Origin: Provencibacterium sp.
GTDB lineage: Bacteria > Bacillota > Clostridia > Oscillospirales > Ruminococcaceae
Direction: 5' to 3'
NCBI GenBank assembly: GCA_022793895.1
Contig: JAAWDS010000038.1
Coordinates: forward strand, 1 to 39,360
DNA: 39,360 bases
Shown: positions 16,961 through 24,857 of the stretch, piece by piece
How the letters are laid out: every line of letters begins with the position of its first letter
Numbering within the stretch: position 1 is the first letter of the stretch
Notes under the pieces: model-generated
The model's input: the letters and a program-made list of their open reading frames with translations, nothing else
Database searches by the model: none
What the model was told of the DNA's origin: nothing
Translations under genes and position numbers: made by a program

Positions 16961-18307
16961 CTAGGATTGGGGCGGCCAGGAGAGGGTAAACGACAGGTCT
17001 GTTCCACCTGTAGCGTCGATGGCATAGCGGCCGCTCAGCCCTTTTCCCTCATCCTCCACCCACAGCTCATAGGCAGCGGGCTCAAATTCTAAAAGAATGT
17101 ATTTCCCTTCGTAGTCTGTCCAGCCGTCCGAGACCAGTCGGCCGGTTTCGGATTTTCGCACCTCCACCCGCAGCCCGTTCGCCGGTTCCAGGGCGGCGCG
17201 CTTGAAAAACAGCACCAGCTTTTGACTGCGCTTCTCCAAGGTGGTCAAGGGCGGCTCCCCTGCAAAAATGACGGTATGTAGCTGCGTCCCCTGGAAGGGC
17301 TGCACAAACAGCCGGTGCTTCTGCGTATAAACCGGCGTGGACAGATTGTTTTTGAGCGTCAGCGCATACGACCCGTAGATGGCGGCCTGGGCCCGGTAGA
17401 TTCCGTCCCTGTTGGTCTTTTTGGCCCGCAGCGGCAGGGGGGAAGCGGAGTCCTTCGTCTCTTCGGTTTTTAGCGGAAGGGCGGATGCCACCACGTCCGG
17501 CACGGCGTTTCCGGAGGGATCCAGCACCCGGATAGCCACATCCCGCAGCGGGTATTCCTTCGGATCGGCGTAAGCGCCCGGCTGCGGCGGATTTTCCAGT
17601 AGGGGAAGGGTATATTCCCGGCTGCCGCCCGAATAGGGGACCGAAAAGGTCTGCTCGGCGCCGCCCTCTTCGGCTGGCGGGTAGTTAAAGGAAAGGGTAT
17701 AACTGTCGATGGCCGGATCCACAAAAATCAGCCGGCCGCTGAAATCGGTGAAGCCCAACTGCCCATCCGTTCCGGGATGGACTTTTTCCGTTCCGTCCGG
17801 ATACGCCGGATGCTCCCGCCCGCCTCTGGCATAAAGCCCGCGGACAGGCTCGCCCTTTTCATCCACCACATGCAGCACGAGCTTTTGCGGGATTTTGGCC
17901 AGGCTGGTCTCCGGCTTTTCCTGCTCCCAGCGCAGGGCAAGCGGATAGGGCTGCTCCCCTTTTTCCAGGCGGAAGGTATGGCTTTGCTCCGAAACCGGCC
18001 GGGAGTAGGTGTTGGCGAGCGTAACGGTGTAGGAGCGTCCGGCCTCATAGCGCCCGGCCTCATAGATCCCGGAGACGCCGGTCTCCGCTCTTCCCTTCGA
18101 CGCCGGAGAATCGCCACATATCGCACTGCTTCCATCTGCGGGAAGGATGAGGACGCGCAGCCCAGAGACAGGTTCCCCCGCCGCATCGGTTGCCTGAATG
18201 CGGAGCGGGCGCAGCGAGGGCTGCGCACCGGGCGCGGCAAAGGCCAGCATGCCCAGCAGCGGCAGCAAAACCAAACTGCTGAAGAGACGTTTTTTCCAGT
18301 TTGCCAT
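16961..18307 (-). CDS. Secreted protein with repeated beta-sandwich domains
   Basis: The 448-residue protein starts with a signal peptide (KKRLFSSLVLLPLLGMLAFA). Four or more repeats in the style of Cna-B or carboxypeptidase-regulatory-like domains follow, each opening with a line such as LRIQATDAAGEPVSGLRVLI, LVLHVVDEKGEPVRGL, VAIRVLDPSGNAVPDVV or LVLFFKRAALEPANGLRV. There is no LPXTG-type anchor, so it is free or non-covalently bound. GAGGAG is 7 bases before the ATG. It converges with the aph-like gene, separated by only 12 bases and no terminator. Function is unknown; a surface or adhesive role is a guess. Confidence 0.75.
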   Translation of the reverse strand: MANWKKRLFSSLVLLPLLGMLAFAAPGAQPSLRPLRIQATDAAGEPVSGLRVLILPADGSSAICGDSPASKGRAETGVSGIYEAGRYEAGRSYTVTLANTYSRPVSEQSHTFRLEKGEQPYPLALRWEQEKPETSLAKIPQKLVLHVVDEKGEPVRGLYARGGREHPAYPDGTEKVHPGTDGQLGFTDFSGRLIFVDPAIDSYTLSFNYPPAEEGGAEQTFSVPYSGGSREYTLPLLENPPQPGAYADPKEYPLRDVAIRVLDPSGNAVPDVVASALPLKTEETKDSASPLPLRAKKTNRDGIYRAQAAIYGSYALTLKNNLSTPVYTQKHRLFVQPFQGTQLHTVIFAGEPPLTTLEKRSQKLVLFFKRAALEPANGLRVEVRKSETGRLVSDGWTDYEGKYILLEFEPAAYELWVEDEGKGLSGRYAIDATGGTDLSFTLSWPPQS

Positions 18308-18365
18308 CGTTTGACTCCTCATTTCCCTGTGATCGGTTGTTAAAGTTTGAAAGCGGCCGGGACGG

Positions 18366-18563
18366 TTAAAGCTCCGGGGAACCGGGATGCGGCTCTTTCG
18401 CTTGCAAGCCGCCCTCCGGCGGAGGAAGGAGGACGGCGGAACGCTCGCGCGCTCCAGAGGGCGTATATGCCGCCAGATACCCGGACATCTCGTCCGCCGC
18501 GTCAATACGGTGTTCTTCGGGGTAGGGACTGCCTTTTCTCTGATACAGGATGATTACCTCCAT
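18366..18563 (-). CDS. Possible small hypothetical protein
   Basis: An open frame of 65 codons (start MEVIILYQRKGSPYPEEHRI) precedes the secreted-protein gene by 58 bases on the same strand. It has no convincing ribosome binding site before the ATG; a GGAGG lies just inside the frame. The amino-acid mix looks protein-like but no family was recognised, and high GC makes spurious frames common here. Confidence 0.3.
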   Translation of the reverse strand: MEVIILYQRKGSPYPEEHRIDAADEMSGYLAAYTPSGARERSAVLLPPPEGGLQAKEPHPGSPEL

Positions 18564-18590
18564 TTTTGAATAAAGCCTAAAATGGACAGC

Positions 18591-18623
18591 GTCCCACCCG
18601 TAGCCTGGCGGCACGGATGGGAC
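18591..18623 (-). ncRNA. conserved-looking hairpin in a gene-free stretch
   Basis: On the minus strand an 11-bp stem with one G-U pair forms between 18613-18623 and 18591-18601. The wobble is only allowed in minus-strand RNA. It is not followed by a T run. The stretch 18564-18886 has no gene. It holds this hairpin, the plus-strand terminator at 18652 and a small GCCGC/GCGGC stem near 18720. It could be a structured leader of the downstream minus-strand genes. Confidence 0.25.
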
Positions 18624-18651
18624 GTAAGGAATCCCCGCAGCGTTCCCGTCG

Positions 18652-18701
18652 AACCGCCCTGAATCCTATTTAGCCTTTCAGCCGGATAAGGCGGTTTTTT
18701 T
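18652..18701 (+). terminator. plus-strand terminator without an adjacent plus-strand gene
   Basis: AACCGCC (18652-18658) pairs with GGCGGTT (18690-18696). An inner ATCC/GGAT stem is present and a run of seven T residues ends at 18701. The nearest plus-strand gene upstream is the aph-like gene ending at 16948. Confidence 0.6.
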
Positions 18702-18886
18702 AACGGTTCCGTCTTTTGCCGCTGCTGCGGCAGAGGACCGTATCAACCAAAGGGCGGGAAACGTGGGGGTAAAGCGCAGAGGTATGAGCACCGTTTCACG
18801 CCGCTTCCTTTGCTGTCCGCTCTTATTGTGCGCAGGCTTAAAGGCGTTATGAGAGGAAATTTTTGTTCATTGCGAAAGCAGTCCGG

Positions 18887-20071
18887 TCATTCGCCGGCGT
18901 CCGCCAGAAGGGTTTCCAGCAGATCGGTTTCCACCAGCGTAAACGGGTTGATGTAAACGCCGTTGATGGAGGCGGAAAAATGGAGGTGCGGCCCGGTGGA
19001 GAAGCCGGTGGATCCCACCTTGCCCAGAATATCACCGGTTTTTACCTGATCGCCCGCTTCCACATCCAGCGATTCCATGTGGAAATACCAGGATTTCAGC
19101 CCATACCCATGTTCGACCACCACCGTGTTGCCCGTCAGCTTTACAAAGTCTGCGAACAGTACCTTGCCGTTCTGTGCGCACTGGACCGGGACGCCCGCTG
19201 CTGCGCTCAGATCGACGCCGTCATGCCGCGGATTGGGCTGGCCGTTGACATAACGGATCATCCCGAATTGCGTGGTAATGGGTCCCTGGACGGGGAGGAG
19301 GAACCGTCCGTCAAAGTACCGCGTATCGTCATACAGCTCTTTGAGCGGCCAGATTTTGGCGCGGTATTCCTTAGAAGCCTCGTCGCTGAAAATGGTGTCC
19401 CCCGCCGTTCCTTCATCCACCGTGAGCTGCTGAACCTCGAACGCCTTATCCGTCACCTCGATATCGAAGGAAACCGGCTCGGAAAAATCATCGCCGGAGA
19501 TCGAGATGCGGTAGGCTCCGGGGAGCGTGAAATAGCTCAGCGGCAGGAAGGCGATGAAGCGTTCCTCATCCAGCGGGGAAAAGCGGGGAACGAATCCGAA
19601 ATCATTGTCAATTTTCATCGTTGCCGGGGATTTCGCACCGGCAACGATAATCGCCAGCGTTTCGCCCGGATTGATCTGCTGGGTAGAGATGGAAACCGAG
19701 GGGGAAACGGCCGCCTTCACCGGCTCCTTTACGGCGGCGGAAGCCGGAGCTTCGGCCGGGAGAGAGGATTCGCTGCTGGAAATGTTTCCCGGTTCGCTGG
19801 AAGGGGCGGAAGAGACTGCGCCGGATGCGGTCCTGGAAGAGGCGGCGGCCGCGGAACTCTCTTTCTGCGCCGGTTTTTCTGTTTCTTTGGAAGAAACATC
19901 CTGTTTCCTGGAAGAGACTGTCTGCTCTTCGGAAGAAACTTCCCGGACAGAGGAAGAGGACGAGCCGGCTTCCGCCGTTTGCGGGGAAGCCGGAAGGAGC
20001 GAAGCCGCATAGGCAAACGCGCCCACGCAGGCGGCGCACAGGATGATGAGAAGCGCTTTCAGTTTATTCAT
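18887..20071 (-). CDS. M23 family peptidoglycan endopeptidase, secreted
   Basis: The 394-residue protein has a signal peptide/membrane anchor at the N-terminus and a long Ser/Ala/Glu-rich linker (about residues 35-130). A beta domain follows, then a C-terminal M23 LytM domain with zinc ligands in RHDGVDLSAAAG and GPHLHFSASING. Family members cut peptide cross-links of peptidoglycan, or act as inactive activators; here both histidine motifs are present. AGGAGG precedes the ATG. The layout resembles sporulation or cell-separation LytM proteins, but the exact role is not shown by the sequence. Confidence 0.92.
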   Translation of the reverse strand: MNKLKALLIILCAACVGAFAYAASLLPASPQTAEAGSSSSSVREVSSEEQTVSSRKQDVSSKETEKPAQKESSAAAASSRTASGAVSSAPSSEPGNISSSESSLPAEAPASAAVKEPVKAAVSPSVSISTQQINPGETLAIIVAGAKSPATMKIDNDFGFVPRFSPLDEERFIAFLPLSYFTLPGAYRISISGDDFSEPVSFDIEVTDKAFEVQQLTVDEGTAGDTIFSDEASKEYRAKIWPLKELYDDTRYFDGRFLLPVQGPITTQFGMIRYVNGQPNPRHDGVDLSAAAGVPVQCAQNGKVLFADFVKLTGNTVVVEHGYGLKSWYFHMESLDVEAGDQVKTGDILGKVGSTGFSTGPHLHFSASINGVYINPFTLVETDLLETLLADAGE

Positions 20072-20245
20072 GGGGATCCTCCTAGATAAAAAAACGGATA
20101 CCGGAAGCGGGGTTTTTACCCTGCCAGCTTTGGAGCGGATGGGATTTTAAAGAACGACCCTCTTGCATCGGCGAACATTTTGTGCTATCTTATCATAAAG
20201 ATAGCATGTAGAGCGCCGGGCCAAGATACGGCCCGTGCTCCTCTT

Positions 20246-20274
20246 ATTATATACGATTCAACTGAAAAATGCAA
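20246..20274 (-). promoter_or_regulatory. promoter of the M23 peptidase gene
   Basis: On the minus strand TTGCAT (20269-20274), 17 bases, then a perfect TATAAT (20246-20251). A 9-bp palindromic stem (TGCTATCTT 20183-20191, complement 20198-20206) lies in the leader and may bind a regulator. Confidence 0.5.
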
Positions 20275-20306
20275 AATGTGCTGACCGGGAAAAGTAGCGC
20301 CCCAAA

Positions 20307-20521
20307 GAGGCGGCCGCCAGAGAAGGGATGGAGAATGCTGGAACCATCCCGGCCGTATCGGGGCATGAAGATGCACCCGCGAGCACGCCGCCTCAACCGG
20401 GAGCTTCCTGTAGTATGGCGGTGCGTTTACGCCGCGTTAAGGCGCATCAAAAGCGATAAATCAGAGTGGGACCGTGCGTTTTGGCGCGCCTCTGTCCGGA
20501 AAGGCCGGACAGAGGCTTTTT
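20307..20521 (+). promoter_or_regulatory. T-box leader with Cys specifier, controls cysE-cysS
   Basis: All landmarks of a transcription-attenuating T-box are present. Stem I closes with GAGGCGGC (20307-20314) and GCCGCCTC (20387-20394). Its distal hairpin is GGGATGG/CCATCCC with the loop AGAATGCTGGAA. The specifier loop GAAGA-TGC-ACC carries the cysteine codon TGC at 20372-20374. The T-box sequence TGGGACCGTG (20467-20476) lies in an antiterminator whose other arm is GCGCG and CTCT. A terminator follows. Uncharged tRNA-Cys should stabilise the antiterminator and switch on cysteine synthesis and Cys-tRNA charging together. Confidence 0.9.
20488..20521 (+). terminator. T-box terminator hairpin
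   Basis: GCCTCTGTCCGG (20488-20499) pairs perfectly with 20505-20516 around a 5-base loop and is followed by five T residues. Its left arm overlaps the right arm of the antiterminator, so the two folds exclude each other. Confidence 0.9.
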
Positions 20522-20569
20522 GTTTGCTGTTATAATGTAGAACGAGGATGGAACAGGGGGTTGGTAACA

Positions 20570-21229
20570 TTGCTTTTTAAGGGGTTAAGACAAGATATTG
20601 CAGCTATCCGTGAGCGGGATCCTGCCGCCCGCAATGCGTTGGAGGTTCTTTTGCTCTATTCCGGCCTGCACGCGCTGATGCTCCACCGGCCTGCGCACTG
20701 GCTATATAGGCACAGGCTCTTTTTCCCGGCCCGGCTGCTTTCCCAGCTTGCCCGTTTCCTAACCGGGGTTGAGATTCATCCGGGCGCGCAGATGGGCCGG
20801 GGGATCCTGATTGATCACGGCTCCGGAGTAGTCATCGGAGAGACCGCCGTCGTTGGGGACGGCTGTACCATCTACCAGGGCGTCACCCTGGGAGGGACGG
20901 GCAAAGAAAAGGGAAAACGGCATCCGACGCTTGGGAAAAATGTCCTGGTCGGCGCGGGCGCGCGGATCCTAGGCCCCTTCGAGGTGGGGGATAACTGTAA
21001 GGTTGCGGCGAACGCCGTTCTGCTGGAGCCGCTCAAGGAAAATTCAACGGCGGTTGGCGTCCCGGCGCGCGCAGTGCGGGTGGCTGGGAAAAGGGTGGAC
21101 GCCAACCAGCTCGATCAAGTTCACATCCCGGATCCGGTGGCGCAGGAGCTTTGCCGCCTGCGCATGCAGATAGAACAGCTTGAAAGCAAGATAAAGAGGT
21201 TGGAGGAGGAAAAAAATGAAGATCTTTAA
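20570..21229 (+). CDS. cysE: Serine O-acetyltransferase
   Basis: The 219-residue enzyme acetylates serine, the first step of cysteine synthesis. The hexapeptide-repeat left-handed helix starts with GVEIHPGAQMGRGILIDHG, carrying the catalytic His in DHGSGVVIGE, and continues through YQGVTLGGTGKEKGKRHPT. A coiled-coil-like tail follows (MQIEQLESKIKRLEEEK). AGGGGG stands 9 bases before a TTG at 20570, giving MLFKGLRQDI as in other CysE proteins. The frame upstream crosses the T-box and is not coding. It overlaps cysS by 14 bases and shares the T-box control. Confidence 0.93.
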   Translation: MLFKGLRQDIAAIRERDPAARNALEVLLLYSGLHALMLHRPAHWLYRHRLFFPARLLSQLARFLTGVEIHPGAQMGRGILIDHGSGVVIGETAVVGDGCTIYQGVTLGGTGKEKGKRHPTLGKNVLVGAGARILGPFEVGDNCKVAANAVLLEPLKENSTAVGVPARAVRVAGKRVDANQLDQVHIPDPVAQELCRLRMQIEQLESKIKRLEEEKNEDL

Positions 21230-22610
21230 TACCCTGCACATGCAAAAGGAAGAGTTTGTCCCGCTGGAACCGGGAAAGGTCAAGATGTATGCTTGCGGCC
21301 CCACCGTCTATAATTTCATCCACATCGGCAACGCGCGGCCGATCTGCGTTTTCGATGTGCTGCGCCGGTATCTGGAATACCGGGGCTATGAGGTCACCTT
21401 TGTTCAGAATTTTACCGATATTGACGACAAGCTCATCCGCCGCGCCCAGGAGGAGGGGAGCACCGTTCCCGAAATCGCCGAGCGGTATATTGCGGAATAT
21501 CAGACGGATGCCAAGGGCTTAGGGGTACGTCCGGCCACCCACCATCCCAGAGCGACCGAGAATATCGATAAGATTATTGAAATTGTCCGGACCCTGGAAG
21601 AAAAGGGCTACGCCTACAGCCGGAACGGCGACGTCTATTTCCGTTCCCGCAAATTTGAGGGCTATGGCAAGCTCTCCCATCAGCCGCTTGACGCGCTCGA
21701 TGCCGGCAACCGGATCGACGTCAGCGACAACAAGGAGGACCCGCTGGATTTTGTCCTGTGGAAAGCGGCCAAGCCGGGGGAACCGAGCTATCCCTCCCCG
21801 TGGGGCCTTGGGCGTCCGGGCTGGCACATCGAATGCACGGCGATGATTCAGAAGTATCTGGGGGAGACGATTGACATCCACTGCGGCGGGCAGGATCTCA
21901 TCTTCCCGCACCATGAAAACGAGATTGCGCAGGCGGAGTGCTGCACCGGCAAGGACTATGTCCGCTACTGGATGCACAACGGCTATATCAACGTCGACAA
22001 CCGCAAGATGTCCAAGTCGCTGGGGAATTTCTTTACCACACGGGAGGTGGCGGAGAAATTCGGCTATGAGCCGGTGAAGTTCATGATGCTCCAAGCGCAC
22101 TACCGCAGCCCGATCAACTATTCGCTGGAAATTATTGAACAGTGCCGCGCCGCGCTCGATCGGCTCTATAACTGCCGGAACAACCTGGATTTCGCCATTG
22201 CCAACGGAACGGACGCTCCCGGCGCAGAGGACGCGGCGTTTTTGGAAAAGGCCGATCAAAGACGGGAACAGTTTATCGAAGCGATGGAGGACGACCTGAA
22301 CACGGCGGATGCGATTGCGGCGCTCTTCGAGCTGGCCCGCGACATCAATTCATTTACCGGCGCGCCGCGCGCCAAGGCAACGCTGGAGCAGGCCGCGCAG
22401 ATCTTCGACGGGCTTTGCGATGTGCTGGGGCTGCTCTACAACCGGGAATCCGGGGATGTGGATGCGGAGATTGAGGCGCTGATTGAGCAGCGCCAGCAGG
22501 CGCGCCGGCAGCGCAATTTTGCGGAGGCCGATCGCATCCGGGATGAACTGAAGGCCAAAGGGATTCTTTTGGAGGATACGCCGCAGGGCGTGAAGTGGAA
22601 GCGGGCATAG
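21216..22610 (+). CDS. cysS: Cysteinyl-tRNA synthetase
   Basis: The 464-residue class I synthetase joins cysteine to tRNA-Cys. HIGH appears as [10 protein letters not shown], the signature KMSKS is present, and zinc-site residues are seen in [18 protein letters not shown] and [13 protein letters not shown]. The C-terminal DALR-like and tail regions are complete. GGAGGAGG lies ahead of the ATG, inside the end of cysE. Coupling of cysE and cysS under one Cys T-box matches the arrangement known from Bacillus. Confidence 0.97.
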   Translation: MKIFNTLHMQKEEFVPLEPGKVKMYACGPTVYNFIHIGNARPICVFDVLRRYLEYRGYEVTFVQNFTDIDDKLIRRAQEEGSTVPEIAERYIAEYQTDAKGLGVRPATHHPRATENIDKIIEIVRTLEEKGYAYSRNGDVYFRSRKFEGYGKLSHQPLDALDAGNRIDVSDNKEDPLDFVLWKAAKPGEPSYPSPWGLGRPGWHIECTAMIQKYLGETIDIHCGGQDLIFPHHENEIAQAECCTGKDYVRYWMHNGYINVDNRKMSKSLGNFFTTREVAEKFGYEPVKFMMLQAHYRSPINYSLEIIEQCRAALDRLYNCRNNLDFAIANGTDAPGAEDAAFLEKADQRREQFIEAMEDDLNTADAIAALFELARDINSFTGAPRAKATLEQAAQIFDGLCDVLGLLYNRESGDVDAEIEALIEQRQQARRQRNFAEADRIRDELKAKGILLEDTPQGVKWKRA

Positions 22611-22637
22611 CGGTTCGCTTCCAGCAGGGATCGAAAA

Positions 22638-22672
22638 GGGCGCGTGGCAGAACTGCATTCTGCAACGCGCCC
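22638..22672. terminator. bidirectional terminator between cysS and the small surface protein gene
   Basis: GGGCGCGT (22638-22645) pairs with ACGCGCCC (22665-22672), extended inside by GCAGAA/TTCTGC. On the minus strand TTTTCG follows directly; on the plus strand TTCATCTT. It serves both convergent genes. Confidence 0.7.
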
Positions 22673-22687
22673 TTCATCTTATCGGGG

Positions 22688-22888
22688 CTATCTTCTCTTT
22701 TTCTTGATGCCAACGACCACCAAGGCGGCAATGACGACGAGAGACACCACCAGCACAGCCGCAACGACGCCAATCATTGAATGATCGCCTGTAGCGGGAT
22801 TTCCCGTGCTTGCAAAGGCGGGAGAGACCAGCAGGATGGCAAACACCATGCCAGACAGAAGAAGATTCCTCCATTTTTTGAGATTCAT
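22688..22888 (-). CDS. Minimal secreted protein with sortase-type tail
   Basis: The 66-residue product has a signal peptide (KKWRNLLLSGMVFAILLVSPAFA), then STG, the sorting-like motif NPATGD, a hydrophobic segment of about 22 residues and a KKKRR tail. This is the layout of LPXTG-class wall-anchored proteins with almost no mature domain: after both cleavages only about seven residues would remain. Alternatively it is a small membrane protein. The ATG at 22888 is 9 bases from AAAGGA; the ATG at 22894 is too close. A consensus-strength promoter stands upstream, implying high expression. Confidence 0.7.
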   Translation of the reverse strand: MNLKKWRNLLLSGMVFAILLVSPAFASTGNPATGDHSMIGVVAAVLVVSLVVIAALVVVGIKKKRR

Positions 22889-22981
22889 GTTCATCGTTCC
22901 TTTCACAGAGAAGTTTCATCTATCCAGCCGGGAAGAGGGAATCCAGCCCAAATTCCGGCCCATTGAGACGGATTTAGTCTT

Positions 22982-23011
22982 ATTATAGTTTTTTCGGCCA
23001 TTTCCTGTCAA
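22982..23011 (-). promoter_or_regulatory. consensus promoter of the minimal surface protein gene
   Basis: On the minus strand a perfect TTGACA (23006-23011) and a perfect TATAAT (22982-22987) are 18 bases apart, about 95 bases before the start codon. Confidence 0.8.
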
Positions 23012-23038
23012 TGGATAATTTGTAAAGGATTGCCGGAT

Positions 23039-23098
23039 TGTGGTATAATAACCGCAAAGCGGTTATTATACGCTGATTTATTTGGCCGCCCTATGGGC
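23039..23098 (-). repeat. 60-bp dispersed hairpin repeat, copy A
   Basis: The minus strand reads GCCCATAGGGCGGCCAAATA and ends in TATTATACCACA. It agrees with plus-strand 31670-31729 at 54 of 60 positions. The core is a perfect 13-bp palindrome (GTATAATAACCGC, 3-base loop, complement) at 23043-23071, next to a GC-rich hairpin (GCCC-ATA-GGGC). It lies in the gene-free stretch before rlmD. Confidence 0.8.
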
Positions 23099-23259
23099 AT
23101 GGCCTATAGAACTCCTTGCGCGCGTTGTACTGGTGGAAAAATAACTGGGGAGGCCGCTATACGGCTTTCATTTTTTGGGAGAATTGCGTCAGGGCCGGTC
23201 CGAGCCGCCGCGGCGCGGTCCGCCTTTGCAGCGGCATAAAATAGAAGGGGCGTTTAAGC

Positions 23260-24627
23260 ATGGCGATAAAGAACGAAGTGGTCCGGCTGGAAATTACGGC
23301 GCTGACCAATGAAGGAAACGGGGTGGGACGGCACGAGGGGCTTACCGTTTTTGTGCCGCAGACCGCGGTGGGGGATGTGATTAACGCCCGGTTGGTCAAG
23401 CTCTATCCGCGCTATGCCTACGGCCGGTTGGAAACGCTGCTGGTTCCCTCTCCCGACCGGGTGGAGCCGGATTGTCCGGTTTACCGCTTTTGCGGAGGCT
23501 GCGCGCTGCGGCATATTGGCTATATGGCGGAGCTGCGGGCGAAGCAGCGGCTGGCTGCGGATGCGTTTACCCATATCGGCGGTTTTTCAGAGACGCTGTG
23601 CCGCCCGATTGTGGGGTGCTTTCAGATAAACGGCTATCGGAATAAGGCGATGTATCCCGTCCGCCGCGTGCAGGGAGAAGTTCGTATCGGCTTTTACCGC
23701 CGGAGGACGCACGAGGTGGTGGAGGCCTCCGGCTGTCTTTTACAGCCGGAGGAGTTTTCGCAGATTGCCGGAGCGTTGCGGCAGTTTTTAGAGGAAACGG
23801 GCCTTTCCTGTTATGATGAACAGACGGGGAAGGGGCTTGTGCGGCACCTTTATCTGCGGCGTGCGGAGGTTACCGGCCAAATCCTAGTCTGTTTGATTCT
23901 CAACGGGAAGAAGCTGCCCCAGGCCGGACGCTTTTTGGAATTGCTGGATGCGCTGGCGCTTCCCATTGAAACGGTTGCGCTGAACCAGAACCTGAAAAAT
24001 ACCAACGTGATTTTGGGGGATAAGACCGTCGTTCTCAGAGGGAGCAGCGTCATCTCGGATGTTCTCTGCGGCGTCCGGGTGAAGCTCTCCCCGGAGAGCT
24101 TCTATCAGGTGAATCACGATGCAGCTGAAAAGCTCTACCGCTTTGTAGAGGAGTGCGCCGCTTTGGATGGCAGCCAGACGTTGTTGGACCTCTATTGCGG
24201 TGCGGGGACGATCGGCCTTTCAATGGCCGGAAAGGCGAAGGAACTGATAGGGGTAGAGGTCATCCCGCAGGCGGTAGAAAATGCGCGCCGCAATGCGGAG
24301 GATAACGGGATTGGGAATGCGCGCTTTCTCTGTGCCGACGCGCAGCAGGCAGCCATGCAGCTCGCCGGCGAGGGAATCCATCCGGATGTAGTGGTGATGG
24401 ATCCGCCCCGAAAGGGCTGTAGCCCGCAGACGCTGGAGACGGTGGCAGGCATGGCCCCCTCCCGCGTCGTCATGGTTTCCTGCAATCCGGCTACTGCCGC
24501 CCGCGACTGCAAGCAGCTGGAAGCGATGGGATACCAGCTGGAATCGGTAACGCCGTTTGACTTGTTTCCGAGGACCGGGCATGTGGAGACGGTGTGTTTG
24601 CTTTCCCACAAAAACCCGACAGCGTAA
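23260..24627 (+). CDS. rlmD: 23S rRNA uracil-C5 methyltransferase, RlmD/RlmCD type
   Basis: The 455-residue protein starts with a TRAM domain (VVRLEITALTNEGNGVGRHE). Cysteines in CPVYRFCGGCALRHI suit an iron-sulfur cluster, and the SAM-binding motif is LLDLYCGAGTIGLSM. Catalytic motifs are DPPRKGC and SCNPATAARDC, and the family ending FPRTGHVETVCLLS is present. It makes m5U in 23S rRNA. The stop falls right after this ending. An extension domain known from clostridial homologues continues in another frame (next entry). Its exact site specificity is not decided by sequence. Confidence 0.92.
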   Translation: MAIKNEVVRLEITALTNEGNGVGRHEGLTVFVPQTAVGDVINARLVKLYPRYAYGRLETLLVPSPDRVEPDCPVYRFCGGCALRHIGYMAELRAKQRLAADAFTHIGGFSETLCRPIVGCFQINGYRNKAMYPVRRVQGEVRIGFYRRRTHEVVEASGCLLQPEEFSQIAGALRQFLEETGLSCYDEQTGKGLVRHLYLRRAEVTGQILVCLILNGKKLPQAGRFLELLDALALPIETVALNQNLKNTNVILGDKTVVLRGSSVISDVLCGVRVKLSPESFYQVNHDAAEKLYRFVEECAALDGSQTLLDLYCGAGTIGLSMAGKAKELIGVEVIPQAVENARRNAEDNGIGNARFLCADAQQAAMQLAGEGIHPDVVVMDPPRKGCSPQTLETVAGMAPSRVVMVSCNPATAARDCKQLEAMGYQLESVTPFDLFPRTGHVETVCLLSHKNPTA

Positions 24628-24833
24628 TCAACGTAAAAGTCGAGTTTGGCGAGGGTGAGGGCAAAGTACCGCTTGACAATACCGCTAAGAGAGTCGAAAC
24701 GTACAAGCCGAAAGAGCGGGTTACATTTAAAATGATTAAGAAGTACATAGAAGCGAAATACGGCTTCAAAGTACATACCGCATATATCGCAGAAGTAAAG
24801 AGAGATCTAGGATTGCCGATGTACATGTTATAG
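24594..24833 (+). pseudogene. out-of-frame, truncated C-terminal extension of the methyltransferase
   Basis: This frame overlaps the end of rlmD and encodes KPDSVINVKVEFGEGEGK, then YKPKERVTFKMIKKYIEAKY, GFKVHTAYIAEVKRDLGLPM and a stop. I recognise it as the extension carried in frame by many clostridial RlmD-like proteins. Here a run of five A residues (24609-24613) ends the methyltransferase frame. One more A would join SHKKPDS to the extension. The family version continues after GLPMY for some 35 residues; here it breaks off where the AT-rich restriction island begins. There is no ribosome binding site of its own. Confidence 0.6.
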
Positions 24834-24857
24834 AAGTAAACTAAGGAGCAAAGAAAG

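Noticed and set aside
20531-20536. TATAAT after the T-box terminator as main cysE promoter
   Set aside because: No acceptable -35 box at 16-18 bases. The complete T-box upstream explains the control, so it is kept only as a possibility.
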